Source: Norana najaformis (lineage: Eukaryota; Annelida; Clitellata; Crassiclitellata; Hormogastridae). From it: 64,000 nt of DNA. A model generated the notes under the pieces. That model worked only from the letters and a program-made list of their open reading frames with translations. It had not been told where the DNA came from and did no database searches. The stretch lies in the NCBI GenBank assembly GCA_964023275.1, contig OZ029921.1, positions 10,175,306-10,239,305 of the forward strand. Reading direction: 5' to 3'. The stretch's first letter is position 1. Each line of letters opens with the position of its first letter. Shown here one piece after another: positions 23,301-34,799 of this stretch. A program made the position numbers and the translations under genes.

Positions 23301-26300
23301 GAAGCGTTCCCAGCACACGGTTACGGTAATCGACTGACATTCCCGGTCTGAAGCATCGCATGATGCGTCGCATTTCCAAGATCCCTCACGCTATCATGCG
23401 GGTCCATGCTGAACGATATCTTAGTCCTGTCCAGCAAAAGGCCTAGTTAAATGAAGCAAATGAATGACATGCCATGACAGTAATATATGACATATATATG
23501 AAATAGCTTGATATGTTGCGAAACAATCTTCCACTTGTTCAGTTTTGTGCGACTCAGCTCAACAGATATTTTCAGCTGCCCTTCATTTTTTTATTAATTA
23601 GGTTATAAGGTATTTATATGTGCAGCACTTTTAAAAGATACCCAAAACCGATGGTCAGTTATATACCGTGTTTATTTTACAGGATGTTTTTATCGAAAAT
23701 TCTCAGTAGGGCAATCAACGGCACATCCAATTTTAAAAGGCACATTGAATTATATGCGCTTTCACATTCGCTACCTGGGTGCAATAATTGTTGGTTACAA
23801 ATTTAGATGATCCTCTATTCTAACGGCTTTTATTAATGAGTAAATCAACGACTTGAAAACACTGGCCAACAGAAAAATTTTTTTTCTTGTTGCCTTCGGT
23901 TTTAGACCTGTTCTTGGGGTAATTTTGGGCGCTGATTCAGAAAATGTCATTGGATTGAGTGCATCAGGTCTAGTTTCTGAGATATCGTCGATTTTGTAAA
24001 GAAAACCCAGTCCACTCTTTAAACGATGTCTTTGGCAAAACTAAAATGTCATAATAAGCTTTATTTATGGCTAATTATAATTCTTGCTGATTCATATAAT
24101 GCCTACATCCTTATAATGTAAAATCAGCATATCTTGCCGCGTGCTGAGATATTGCTGATTCAACGAAATAACTATTCCGTAGCCTACAGCTTACTCAGCA
24201 CTAAATTCATGGCCTCATTTAGAATTTATTTGTGCTTATACAGCGTTTCATGGTTTCGAACTATGTAAATAGATTATGCTGAAGTCAGCATTTATAGCCT
24301 ATATAAACCGCCTCCTGAAAGCTAGAGCAGCCGCAGTCGTCTTAGGGCATATTAAGAGTTGGTCACAAGAACAATCTGTGAATGTGAGCATTAAATAACT
24401 ACATGTTCTTACTATTTTTTAGGTTAGTCATTTACTTCCTCAGATGCGAACATCCTTAAGGTTATGGCTACTTCCAGACGGAGCTGCATTAACCATCCAG
24501 ACATATTCTGCTACATTTGTGGGGAATACACACTAAAAGCAAACAGGAAACCGATTTCTGAGTTTGTAAAAAGAGCATATGTAGGTTATTTTGGTGTCAA
24601 ACTTGGAGATCAAGATAAGCAATGGGCTCCTCATACAGTATGCAAAACTTGTATTGAACAATTGCGCCACTGGACAATTGGAAAGAGAAGCTGCCTGAAA
24701 TTTGGTGTACCGATGGTTTGGAGGGAACAGATAAACCACTTCGACGACTGTTACTTTTGTATGGTTAATATCATAGGCATCAATCGAAATAATCGTCACA
24801 AGTTGTCTTACCCTGATATACCTTCAGCCAGGAGACCTGTTCCGCATTCGGATATTGTACCAGTTCCACCTTTTCGCGAACTACCTCAGCTCTCAGACGA
24901 TGAGACTTGCATGTCCAATATCGGACAAGATGACGAAAGTGAAGAAAGTGGGGGCAGTGACAGTGATTTCCAATCAACTTCACACAGTGAACGTTTTGAC
25001 CAAAAAGAGTTGAGTGATCTGATCAGGGACTTAAATCTTTCCAAAGAGTCCTCTGAATTGCTTGCGTCCAGACTAAAGGAAAAGAATGCACTTCAGCCTG
25101 GAACGAAAATTACAATTTATAGAAACAGAGAAAAGGATTTGCTGCCATTCTTTACCGAAGACAACCTAGTATTCTGTAATGACATCAGCAACTTATTGAA
25201 GAAAATTGGTCTGTCGGATTACAGCCCAGATGAGTGGCGTCTTTTTATCGACAGTTCAAAACGTAGTCTGAAATGTGTGCTTTTAAATAACGGCAACAAA
25301 TTTGGTTCTATTCCAATCGGTCACTCCGCCAGGATGAAAGAAGAGTACAATGCCATCTCTTTAGTACTGGAAAAGATAAAATATAAAGAACATCAATGGG
25401 TAATTTGTGTAGACTTGAAGATGGTAAATTTCCTCCTTGGTCAACAAAGTGGCTACACAAAGTATCCCTGCTTTTTGTGTCTTTGGGACAGTAGAGCCAA
25501 GCATGAACATTGGACAAGAAAAGATTGGCCTTTGAGGAAAGACATGGTGGTTGGAGCTCAAAATGTAATCAAGGAATCTTTGGTGGCACGAGATAGGATC
25601 ATACTGCCACCACTACATATAAAGCTAGGCCTGATGAAACAATTTGTCAGGGCTTTGAATAAAGAAGGTTCATGCTTCGAATACATAGTACACAAGTTAC
25701 CAGGAATTACAATGGAAAAATTGAAGGCTGGAATCTTCGATGGTCTACAGATCAGGCAACTTATGAATGACCCACTTTTCATACCATCAATGAATGAAAT
25801 CGAATCTTGTGCCTGGTCTTCCTTTGTTCTTGTAAGTAAAAATTTTCTTGGCACAGAAGGCAGACAATTATGCACAACTAGTAGAGGATATGCTTCTTCA
25901 TTTCAACAAGCTTGGCTGCAACATGAGCATTAAAGTCCATTATCTCCACAGTCACTTAGATCGCTTTCCAGAGAATCTTGGTGACTTCAGCGAAGAGCAA
26001 GGTGAAAGATTTCACCAAGACATCAAAACAATGGAAAATCGATATCAAGGAAGATGGGATGCACACATGATGGCAGACTATTGCTGGAATATTATGCGCG
26101 ATTGTTCCGGCAGATGCCACACTCGGAAATCGTACAAAAGGAGCTTCTTCGGTGTCGAATGACTTGAAATTTTTATAACAAACTTGTTCTGTTTGGTATC
26201 ATATAAGTACAGTTTCAGGTACTACCATTTTCTTTTAAGTATTTGTATTATTATGTTTATTTAGTGTATCACATAATAAATTGAGCACTACATAATTATA

Positions 26301-27198
26301 GCTATAGCCTTATGTTTTATGGGCGAGCAGAGGCAAGGACTGGTATATGGCATAATGTTCTATATCTCGAAAACTAGACCTGCTGGGAGAAAACTGGTGC
26401 CTTTTCTGGAATCAGCAGGTCAAATATACCCAGAAACAGTTCTAACATTTGAGGCAACAAATTATGTGTTGGCCAGTGAAATAAATTAATTAATTGGCCA
26501 TCTTTGGTAGGCCTCTATATGTCTTTCAAACAGGTGTTTTTTAAGCGCACGTCGTGATGAAGTCCAAGAAGACACACCGTAAAATAATATAGTTATTTTC
26601 AAGCAGGCATTAGGTTTTCAAAATTTTAATTGCAAGACTGTAGCATAAAAATTATAGCAAAATTAGTAAAAGGAAGAGCGATTGCGATTGCTCACCTCAA
26701 GCGCCAGAAGGCCTAGCTCAGCCACTCGCTGAGAGCGTACTGTACCAAGTGAGAATATTTCTCGCATTAGTATGTAGTTTTGAACTTCCAATTTATTATT
26801 AATAGGCTACAAGATGCATAACTGCGCTCCTAAATTAATTCCAATTTAAGTTGATCTACTCAACTGCTGAGATTTGCTCTTAGAAGGCATCGAAATCACT
26901 CGCAATAAATTGGAAAGATTTGCCTCTAAATGTGCGTCTGATCAGGATGATGAAACTCTCATCTGTACCACTGAAATGATAAGCCTATTCCAAGATTTAA
27001 TACTAAAATGCATCAAACTCAAGCTCTGGTCACTCATACCTTGGACTAGACTGTTCTGAGTAAACGGGCTTTTTCGGTTCCTGGACTTAAATTCTGGAAC
27101 TCTCTCCCTGTGTCTGTTCGTTTTGCTCAGTTGCTTATTATTATTTTTTGTGCCCGAGGTAAGTATAATCCCTCAGGAACTGAAAAATTACTGCACTC

Positions 27199-27272
<74 letters not shown>

Positions 27273-27411
27273 TATATTATATTATATTATTATTATTATT
27301 ATTATTATTTGCACGAGGTAAGTATATTATTATTATATTATATTATATTACATTACATTATTTTTTTTACCCGAGGTAGGTATAATCCCTCAGGTGGTGA
27401 GGGATTATATC

Positions 27412-27442
<31 letters not shown>

Positions 27443-28955
27443 TACTACTACTACTACCACTACTACTACTACTACTACTACTATTATCTAGATACTTCAG
27501 ACACTAAAGATTGCTTGCTTGCTATCCAGGGTACACGCTCTGTAGAACGTTTCGCTTGTCGTTAACACTTTTCATGACTCCAAATTGCGCAACTATCCCC
27601 CGCGAAAGCTCTAGCGTGTTTTTGTAACAATGGGGAATAACACTGACTGTTTGATTTTTCCTTAGCCTAAATATCTGATGACGTAGGCTACAGAAGTGAA
27701 GCAGATTCGCATAACTCTTTCTGAACGCCTCCTACTAAGGAAGCTTTTCGTTTCAGGTTGACGATGCATTCTAAGACTTACTGCTTTAAATTGGATTAGG
27801 GCATATAAAGTTCATTATATTATTCATATAAACTTATTCTTCATTATATCATTCATATAAACTTATTCTTCATTATGTCATTCATATAAACTTATTATTC
27901 ATTATATCATTCATATAAACATATTATTCAGTAGTTTGCACAACTGAAGAAAATGAGAGCGGAATGACTTGGTTGACACTTTCGCGGTATGGATTATTAT
28001 AAGAAATTTCAGAAACAGAAACAGTATTAAATTTTCTTATCAACGATTACAAAATAAGTCGGAACATCGACGACTATTTAAAATAACGAAATCAATGTGC
28101 AAGCCGCTAATCTTGTGACAATTCTTTACACATTGCCAAAATTTAAATTGAATAATAAAATTTGCGTAACCAAGCTGCAGAGGCACTACACAACCCCGCC
28201 ATAGAGTGTCACGCATAAATTCGCCTACTTCAATGATTCCTGCAATCAATATCATGACTGATAACATTATAGTTTGAATAGGTGACAGATGCTCTGCGTC
28301 CAATTGGAAGATGCCGAATACATCTGTCAACCTATATGAAGACATTAAAACGCATAAAAAGTGTTAAAATCTAACCTGTCCTGAGGATCGAGAGAGGTAA
28401 ATGGACAAACGCTATTTAGTGTAAGACTACGTTGACCTGATGACCTGTGATGTGACGTAATTTGACCTAAACCGAAGTAAGTTACTGACCTTTAAGGATT
28501 CCGGCTCCAGCAATTGCGCCTGACATCTGACTGATGACATAGAACGCTGCCCTCACGAAACTGATCTTCCTCGCAACGAGCATCCCACAAGTAACGGCTG
28601 GATTGACGTGGCCACCACTGACGTGTCCGAAGCTCCAGACCATCGTGGCTACAGTCAGGCCAAAGGCAAGTGCGATCTGGAGGGTCGAGGGATCGGCGAA
28701 TCTTCCCCAAGATTTATCACCCATGCAGGTACCACAGCCAATGAGGACAAGCATCAGTGTGCCGATGAATTCTGCGACCATGGCGCGCCACAGATGCGCA
28801 CTCCTCAGTTCGTCCACATTTTCCTTGAGCGATTCCATTTTTTCGTTGTCTCCTAAAAGTGCCACCCTAGTCGACTCTGCTGCGTCGCGATGATGTTTCT
28901 CTTGCGCCGGCTTCTGTTTCTTTCGGCGAATTCGTTGCAACCAGTTTAGTGGCAT
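20157..28955 (-). CDS. aqp4-like: AQP4-like aquaporin A, four coding exons
   Basis: Exons 28955-28490, 22715-22507, 21273-21193 and 20354-20157 join in phase (954 nt, 317 aa). This is the four-exon layout of classical vertebrate aquaporins, with junctions at AGILK|G, HVFA|IKYTG and ENHW|VYW. Exon 1 gives TM1-TM3 with the first pore motif GGHVNPAVT. Exons 2-4 give TM4-TM6 with the second, [14 protein letters not shown]. The expected selectivity-filter residues are present: Phe in ALAFGL, His in VCHVFA, Arg in NPAR, with Ser before SMN. This predicts a water-selective plasma-membrane channel. Loop C has an N-R-S sequon. The C-terminus ends EVAV, a possible PDZ ligand. Two starts are plausible: Met1 and Met40, the latter aligning with the starts of the other copies. 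A 2.6-kb TIR element sits in intron 1. Confidence 0.93.
21193..21273 (-). CDS. aqp4-like: Aquaporin A exon 3
   Basis: 81 nt, phase 0 both sides, acceptor TTTGTGTAG, donor GTAAAT. It encodes [19 protein letters not shown] then TNKWENHW, the second NPA half-helix. The 81-nt length is that of the matching exon in vertebrate classical aquaporins. Confidence 0.95.
21386..22376. mobile_element. hAT-like non-autonomous element in intron 2 of aquaporin A
   Basis: It starts AAGTGATGTGCAGTAGTTAA and is filled with AGTAGTTA/TAACTACT subterminal repeats at both ends, the pattern of hAT elements starting CAGTG. It is collinear with 38486-39431 in aquaporin B, where both ends are clearer. The right end here has decayed. 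It contains the GTCTCG-rich block at 21595-21745. Confidence 0.6.
21595..21745. repeat. GTCTCG-rich degenerate array
   Basis: GTCTCG and near variants (GGTCTCGTCTC, CTCGGGTCTCG) recur over 150 bp within the hAT-like element. The paralogous block at 38695-38815 has a different number of units, so the array has expanded or contracted since duplication. Confidence 0.8.
22507..22715 (-). CDS. aqp4-like: Aquaporin A exon 2
   Basis: 209 nt, acceptor CGTCTTAG, donor GTAAGT. It encodes [36 protein letters not shown] and [14 protein letters not shown] (TM4-TM5, loop C with an NRS sequon, pore His). Entry phase matches exon 1, exit phase 0. Confidence 0.93.
23860..26478 (+). mobile_element. TIR DNA element, copy 1 (2619 bp)
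   Basis: The ends are perfect 12-bp inverted repeats (CACTGGCCAACA and TGTTGGCCAGTG) that continue as imperfect TIRs for about 125 bp, flanked by AAA on both sides. It is near-identical to copy 2 at 42145-44767. It carries a TATA box (24300-24306), the transposase-like frame from 24464 and AATAAA at 26275-26280. It lies in intron 1 of aquaporin A in antisense orientation. Starts with CACTG and a 3-bp duplication recall CACTA/EnSpm-type elements, but the protein is not a standard CACTA transposase that I recognise. Confidence 0.9.
24464..26162 (+). pseudogene. Transposase-like gene of TIR copy 1, frameshifted
   Basis: Same protein as the intact 567-residue frame at 42748-44451. The frame is open for 489 codons to 25933, but a 2-bp deletion at about 25853 (relative to copy 2) moves the last third, [14 protein letters not shown] to SFFGVE, into another frame (25848-26162). 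It also lacks one Asn codon in EDNNLVF. All cysteine pairs and the proposed first two acidic residues are intact. Probably not functional by itself. Confidence 0.9.
26479..26860. other. Intron 1 of aquaporin A, nothing recognised
   Basis: AT-rich, with no long frame and no clear repeats. Confidence 0.4.
26861..27190 (+). mobile_element. LINE 3'-end remnant
   Basis: At 27055-27125 the plus strand reads [20 protein letters not shown], the WNSLP block found near the end of CR1/Rex1-type ORF2. The rest is too decayed to place. Confidence 0.55.
27155..27490. repeat. Hairpin-MITE fragments embedded in an ATT microsatellite
   Basis: CCCGAGGTAAGTATAATCCC, or a part of it, occurs three times (about 27158, 27312, 27371), separated by long ATT/TTA runs (27199-27310, 27415-27485). 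The last copy continues TCCCTCAGGTGGTGAGGGAT, a perfect hairpin core. The repeat probably derives from a short palindromic MITE in which internal ATT tracts expanded. Confidence 0.65.
27813..27928. repeat. Minisatellite, 4 x 29 bp
   Basis: Four tandem units begin at 27813, 27842, 27871 and 27900, with core CATTCATATAAACTTATT and one to three differences per unit. It lies in intron 1 of aquaporin A. Confidence 0.9.
28490..28955 (-). CDS. aqp4-like: Aquaporin A exon 1
   Basis: 466 nt from the ATG at 28955 to donor GTCAGT, ending in phase 1. It begins with a 39-residue basic cytosolic extension ([16 protein letters not shown]), then Met40 (28838), then [34 protein letters not shown] and [15 protein letters not shown]. 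The extension is absent from the other first exons. Confidence 0.92.
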
Positions 28956-28990
28956 CGATGCTTTGCGCCTGCAGGTGGATCCAACGGACG

Positions 28991-28999
28991 CCTTTTATA
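28991..28999 (-). promoter_or_regulatory. TATA box of aquaporin A
   Basis: TATAAAAGG on the minus strand begins 44 nt before the Met1 codon. At the usual 25-30 nt spacing transcription would start about 14 nt before Met1, a leader short enough to let many ribosomes pass to Met40. The box is seen; its use is inferred. Confidence 0.6.
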
Positions 29000-29005
29000 T
29001 GGACT

Positions 29006-30785
29006 CAAGACATTGCCCAACACGCCCCTTATACGTATTATTTACATGTTTGCTTGTGTAAATAGCCTTAGGTGCAAACCCTATTGTACATACACACCGC
29101 CTGTAAATACATATTGCATAGATCTATATGTATGTATGTGCATTCATATATGTATGTTCACATGAAAACATATGTATATATACAAATATTGCTTATACAC
29201 GTTGTGTCTAAAAATATGAACACCTTCTGGGTAATGCATTACGTTATGCTATCTCGATAAAACTGTTGCAGAGTGTCAGAATATTTTTCATTAAATAACA
29301 GAAATTCACTATGGTTAATTATTTTGTTCTTGTTAGCTTGAAGAATAACTTAAATTCTTTCTTAATTACAATTGGTATTCCGCAGAATCAAGCTAAGTTC
29401 CGTCGGCAACATGAATGAGTTTATATGAGGTTTCCGCAATTCGATTGAGTTTATTGAATCAAAAATCCAAGAGCAACAGTCGAACGACAACTGCAGCAAA
29501 GCATGCAGCTTAGGTGAGAATTAACAATAATTAATTAGTAATAAGAAATATAATTGTCATGAAAGCATTTTCATGACATTCTTAAAGTTAGTGACGCTAT
29601 ATAAATGCTCAATACTGTGCATTCACAATATGCATAACAGATGACAGTGAATTTTATTAACACGGTGTAACTATAAAATGCGTATTATAAAGTGCACTAA
29701 TGTGGGCCTATTGTTAATTTATATATATATATATATATGTACGTATGTGTGTGTGCAAGGTAGCATGCAACTGTACAGAATTGCGGGCCTGAATGCAAAC
29801 ATGCATGACCCTGGTAAAGACTCCAGAATACGAGCGATAACCCGTACCTTCTATAGTCCTGTACTTAAACAATCCCCTTGTCTTGAATACCTGTGTAATT
29901 AACAACTCACAAACCAATCGACGGATAGTTTTGCTTTTAGCAAAAGAGACAGGCAGAGAGGTAAGAATGAACGGACCAACTAGCACACTCTCGTAGGCAT
30001 TTTGTTTAGCAGCAAGCCAACGCGGTGCAGCGCCTTTCTGAGGTACTTAAAATGCTCTATATTAAGCGTCTTGACTCATACATACACATGCATAGGGCCT
30101 ACATTGGGCCTAAATACGGTCCGATTTCGGCCTCTATCCACAGCCACCTTCCTTGGTTCGTCGGCCCTGTATATTCATGTGTGTATTGTGTGTATATAAT
30201 TTAGTAAGACATTTATATCGCATAATAATTCATAATTAATTATCATGCAGCTCAAACCCACGAGAAGCTGTTAGAAGAGGAGTCTTTAGTAAAGTTTTTG
30301 AAACGATGCAAAGCAGGATGAATCGGATTTCACACAACCAATCTGAGACCATGAGCGAAAAGGCACGGAGACTCCAACTATTCGTTTACGACAAACGCCT
30401 GGCCGATCAGTCAGTGGAAGCTGATCGTAGGCTAGATCTGGTCGGTGACGGGTGAGTGGAATGCAACATTTGACAATGAAGTTTCGTGCTCGACGATAAA
30501 GCGCGTCTTGTGCACATAACAAAAGCAACACATTAAACTGGGCTCGAGCTACAACGATAATTTATATATTTAAGACATTTAGTTGAAATGCCTGGTCTGC
30601 AGTCGACATGTTTTATTAGCAAACAGTCCGTCAATGTCTGCTGTTAGCAGTGTGGGGAGGCGATTGAGATAAGAACAAGCGTGACTGCTCCATGTCCCTC
30701 GTAACCTACGATGTCTTAATAAATTGTCAGTTGAGCGACCTATATCATAAAGACTTCTTCTGCGCGAACAAACAATAACGATCGT
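29006..30785. other. Intergenic, upstream of aquaporin A
   Basis: No gene recognised. It contains TATG-rich sequence (29060-29180) and a TA run (29720-29738) followed by GTGTG. Promoter elements beyond the TATA box cannot be singled out by eye. Confidence 0.4.
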
Positions 30786-32742
30786 CTCGACTGGATCCAC
30801 CATCTTCGCTTATTGCACCGGGAGTTTCAAGCCAAAGAAATGGCATACTGGGAGTCGTTGATAGAGCGGGAGAGGAGCAATCCGCGTCGGGTCTGGTCTT
30901 CGCTCTCCGGTGTCCTCGGCCGTTCTACCGCTTTTAACTCTTCGGCCCAGCCTCCGTTCACAGCGAACAACTACCTCGACTACATGCGCGGGAAGATCGA
31001 CTCGATCCGCCAATCCACTGATGGTTCTCCTCCTCCTTCCTTTCCTCCTACGTCATCTAGGCTTTCATGCTGGAAGCCTCTGCCTTTGGACGTCCTTCGT
31101 CGGCTCCTGCTGGACTCACCTGCTAAGTCCTGTGAACTGGACTTATTACCACCATTTTTAATCAAGGATTTTATAGATGATTTAATTCCGTTCTTACACT
31201 TGCTATGTAATACCTCCCTGGGTTAGGGTTCACTCCCGGCTTCTCACAAACGTGCTGTAGTCTTTCCCTCTCTCAAGCGCCAAGGGCTTGACCCCAACGA
31301 TATCACTAACTACCGACCTATCTCTAACCTTTCCTTCCTCTCTAAGCTTCTTGAAAGATGTGTGTCCGTCCAACTGGTTGACTACCTTGACTCTAACTCC
31401 CTCATGCCTCCTCTTCAATCCGGATTTATGAAGTTCCACTCTACTGAATCACTTATTACACGTCTCCTGGCCGACGTCTTTGGAGCTTTTGACCGTGGAC
31501 AGGTTACTCTTCTTGCCCTCTATGATGTTAGTGCTGCTTTTGACACTGTGGATCACTCTATCCTTTTGGAGCGTCTAGAAAAATCTTTTGGCATTACTGA
31601 TAGGCTACTGCCCTTCTTTGGTTTCAGTCATTCCTCTCAGACCGCTCTCATTCTGTTGTCTTTGGGCCCACATGTTCCCTCTGGTCCCTTATACCTTTTG
31701 GCCTTTCTCAGGGTTCTGTTCTGGCCCTTCTCCTTTACATTCTGTACGCTGCCGACCTGGCACGGGTTCTGCTTTCCATGGGTGTTGCTGTCCGTCAGTA
31801 TGCAGACGACACTCAGGCCTTCGCTCCTGGCCCAGCAGATGTGGCTACCTCTCTGGTTGAGAGGATTCTTGACGCAACATCTGCCCTTAGTCTCTGGATG
31901 TCCTCTAATCGCCTCCAATTGAACTGTAGTAAGACCCTGTTCATCTGGCTTGGTGGTCGTGCAGAGCTTGCTAAAATCGATACATTATCCTTACGCCAGA
32001 GGTTTCTGGACATTCTATTCTGTTCCAAAGTCCGTGATCTTGGGGTTGTTCTGGACTGGGAACTCTCCTTGAATGATCATGTTAACAGTGTCTCCCGCTC
32101 ATGCTTTTACCACCTTTGTCAGCTTCATACCATCTGCTACTCCCTCTCCTTTCATGCAGTTGCTACTCTAATTCACGTCCTTATCTGCACCTGGGTGGAC
32201 TTTGGTAACGCTATCTTTGCTGGACTCTCACTTGCCAATATTTCTAAGCTTCAGTCTGTTCTCAATGCTTCTGCCCGTCTTATTGGAGGCGTCCCCGGGT
32301 ATGGCCATATAACTTCCTTTATGCGGGACACTCTGTACTGGCTTCCCATTCAGCAGCGTATCCACTTCAAGATCCTAACGCTTATGCGTAATTGTCTCGT
32401 TGGCTCTGCTCCATCATATCTTAGGGACTTCTGCATTTCGGTCTGCTTGGTTCCAGGCCGTAGCACTCTCCGGTCGGCCTCCCTTGGGCTCCTGACTGTC
32501 GCTCGTATACGCACTGCTACAGCTCAGTCTAGAAGCTTTGCCTATGTTGGACCTAATAGCTGGAATCGCCTTTCCCGAGAGCTCCAGCTTGAATTCCTCA
32601 GTTTGTCTCTTCCGCAGTTTCGCAAGCGCCTGAAGTCTGTATTATTTGACAGCGGTCTCACTGGTTCGGGTCGGGATCGCCTCTGATGAATCTATTCGTG
32701 AGAGTGGCGCTTTATAAATGTCAGATTACAATTACAATTACA
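30786..32742 (+). mobile_element. CR1-like LINE, 5'-truncated, broken
   Basis: It begins within ORF2 (LHREFQAKEMAYWESLIERE, WSSLSGVLGRS) and continues through SKLLERCVSVQLVDYL, YDVSAAFDTVDHSILLERL, RQYADDTQAF (catalytic box) and the open frame 31778-32686, which ends LKSVLFDSGLTGSGRDRL. The endonuclease is missing and the frame is interrupted twice or more. The 3' end is GTGGCGCTTTATAAATGTCA followed by ATTACA units at 32720-32742. Close relative of the copy at 13106-14305. Confidence 0.92.
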
Positions 32743-33622
32743 ACGAATCGCATTCGCTGTCGTCCTCCCGGCCCAGAGTGCCAATGATCAGGCACCGAGA
32801 AGTCGCCTGACTGTAGATTCTAGGTCTTATACTGGGACATGGTGTGCGTTCTGAGGTCACTGAGCAAGGACACACGTCTTCAGTTTGATTCAAGAATTTG
32901 TCTGCAGAGTAATGTTGCTTGGCTATTTTATAGACCAAGAGTTCGGGGTCAGGTATAACTGCTCTTTCGGTAGCCAACTCGAGGCCTGGGCTTGGAAGAT
33001 CTTTTGGCTCAACTGCAGAAACTTCGACAGCAATTTAAACAGTTAGATGACCTTTCTAATGAATTTAACAACTGATTGCCGTGTTTGCATGATGCGCAGG
33101 ATTTTTTAAAGCTCCAAAAAAATTAGAGGTGAAAGATTGATTGTCTATCGTACTGATTATTATTCTTCTTGGTTTGCACACCAATTTATTATGATAAATT
33201 TTGGTTGTTCGACAGACATACCTTTTGACTAATTACCTCCGATCACTCGTCTACCCACGGATCGGGATTCCTCATGCGGACCTGAATTTTGTTGCATTAT
33301 TGTATAGATGTCAAATCATTGTGCACACGTTGCTCTGCTTTGTGGCAAGTGATATGCACCATTAAGTCCTCGACGACAAAGGCTAAAATACGAGTGACGT
33401 TGTGGAAGCAAAACAAAACAAGCCTTCTGTGTTGTTTTGTGAATCACCAGTGGAAATGAAAAAAGTAATCATACCATAGGCTGCCATGGTGGTGCAGCCA
33501 AGCGTTGACAGCGATGTAGCGATTCTCCTAGTTTTCGCATTGTATCCATCGCAAATGTGCTGGATAGACTGCATGTGGCTAATATATTACGTTAGATATA
33601 GCATGCTGTAGATACATCTGTT

Positions 33623-33666
<44 letters not shown>

Positions 33667-33689
33667 TAAAAACCTGCATCTTATTTTGC
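32743..33689. other. Intergenic, nothing recognised
   Basis: Only a TA microsatellite (33629-33662) stands out. Short open frames here have no support. Confidence 0.4.
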
Positions 33690-33852
33690 GGCACGGTGGC
33701 CAGTTGGTTAACACTTGTCCAATAACGCGGAGTGTACGGGTTCGAGACGGTTATTGCGTAGGGACCTTGAGCAAGCACTTTAGTCACAATTGCTCAACGC
33801 CATCGCTAGATGCTTAGTCATTAGAGAGTGGAGCTTAATAAATGCACAAATA
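33690..33852 (+). mobile_element. tRNA-derived SINE with a LINE-like 3' end
   Basis: Box A TGGCCAGTTGG (33697-33707) and box B GGGTTCGAGAC (33738-33748) are correctly spaced for RNA polymerase III. The 3' end reads GAGAGTGG-GCTT-ATAAATG, matching the end of the CR1-like LINE at 32695-32715 almost base for base. This suggests that LINE mobilised the SINE. Confidence 0.75.
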
Positions 33853-34799
33853 ATAACTACTCACCAGCATGCATCGTAGGGCATAATAATGTTAGATTAA
33901 TTGTAAGAACAGGGTGAAAATATGCTTTTGACTAAACGGAAAGCAGGGAACCAGTTGAAAAAAATTTGAACTCAATCGCTGACTTTATCGTTTGGTCACG
34001 AGCAGACGATTTTTTACGGACACGCGATAAAGCGAAACGTTATTTAGTTGTGAAGAGTTTGTAAAAGACATGAGACGTGGGGCGAAGGATCTCTGATTGC
34101 TCTGAATCGGTCGTATCGTACTGTGAGATCGACGGTATCATCGATGAAGGACGACGATTTGAGCTTAAGGTTGTTTAATCGCACGAAGATTTTAAAACAT
34201 CTTACGAAGGTTTTGTTAGTGGACTGCTATAGTCCAAGACCATCCAGAGACTATCGTTGCCCCGGATTACGGTTGTTCGAGTCGCATGAACGCTCGAAAG
34301 TGAGTCGACGCTATAACTACAGTTGACCATGCAGAAACAAGCTAAGTTGAGGTGAAGCTTATTCGAAGTTCGAGAATCGATGGACGTATAAACTGACCTT
34401 GTGAGGACCATTACAAATAAAGTTTTGAGCATTAAAACGACGAAATTCTAACAAAATGGATAGCGCTTTGCCTGTAATTGCCTGGTTTTGTAGTGGAATG
34501 AACGCAGATGCATGTGTCTTTTGGCATTAATTTCGCAACGATTAGGCTCTGTCTACTGTACCAAGTGGGTCGTGCTTAGACTGCAATGGCGCTATAGACG
34601 TTTTATTTTTTGATTGTGTGCCAGTAGAATAGAAGGGACTTGATTAATTTTCAAAATTTTTTTAATGTATTTCATTATAATTAGTAGTAAAAAGGCACAT
34701 GAAAATGGAACGACTATTGCCGGTAAAGGAACGCATCAGTTACCGTCTAACGAATGCAATGTTGGTGTTATGTGCTGATACTGATGTGTTTTTGCTATG
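33853..34799. other. Intergenic, nothing recognised
   Basis: No frame or repeat of note, except TTGCCGGTAAAGGAACG at about 34708, which also occurs inside the possible solo LTR at 19730. Confidence 0.4.

Larger units (their letters stand above)
18585..23640 (-). repeat. Segmental duplicate A (pairs with 36460-40560)
   Basis: Exons, introns and 3' flank of aquaporin A align along their length with 36460-40560. Shared landmarks include AGGTGTTTAGGTGA-GTCACC in the flank, the intron blocks around 20440-21060, the hAT-like element, and the sequence up to TTATAAGGTATT near 23605. Copy A carries an extra 1.08-kb insert at 18950-20031. Exon divergence is about one base in ten in exon 2. Confidence 0.9.

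Noticed and set aside
27123-27491. CRISPR-like or structured array at the ATT region
   Set aside because: Eukaryotic microsatellite with MITE pieces; no regular repeat-spacer pattern.
28492-28893. Long frames on the plus strand and in other phases across aquaporin exons (28.5, 57.1, 59.7 and 61.1 kb)
   Set aside because: Shadows of the GC-rich aquaporin exons; they have no motifs of their own.
33690-33852. tRNA gene
   Set aside because: Box A and box B are present, but the body does not close a cloverleaf and the unit has a LINE-like 3' end, so SINE fits better.
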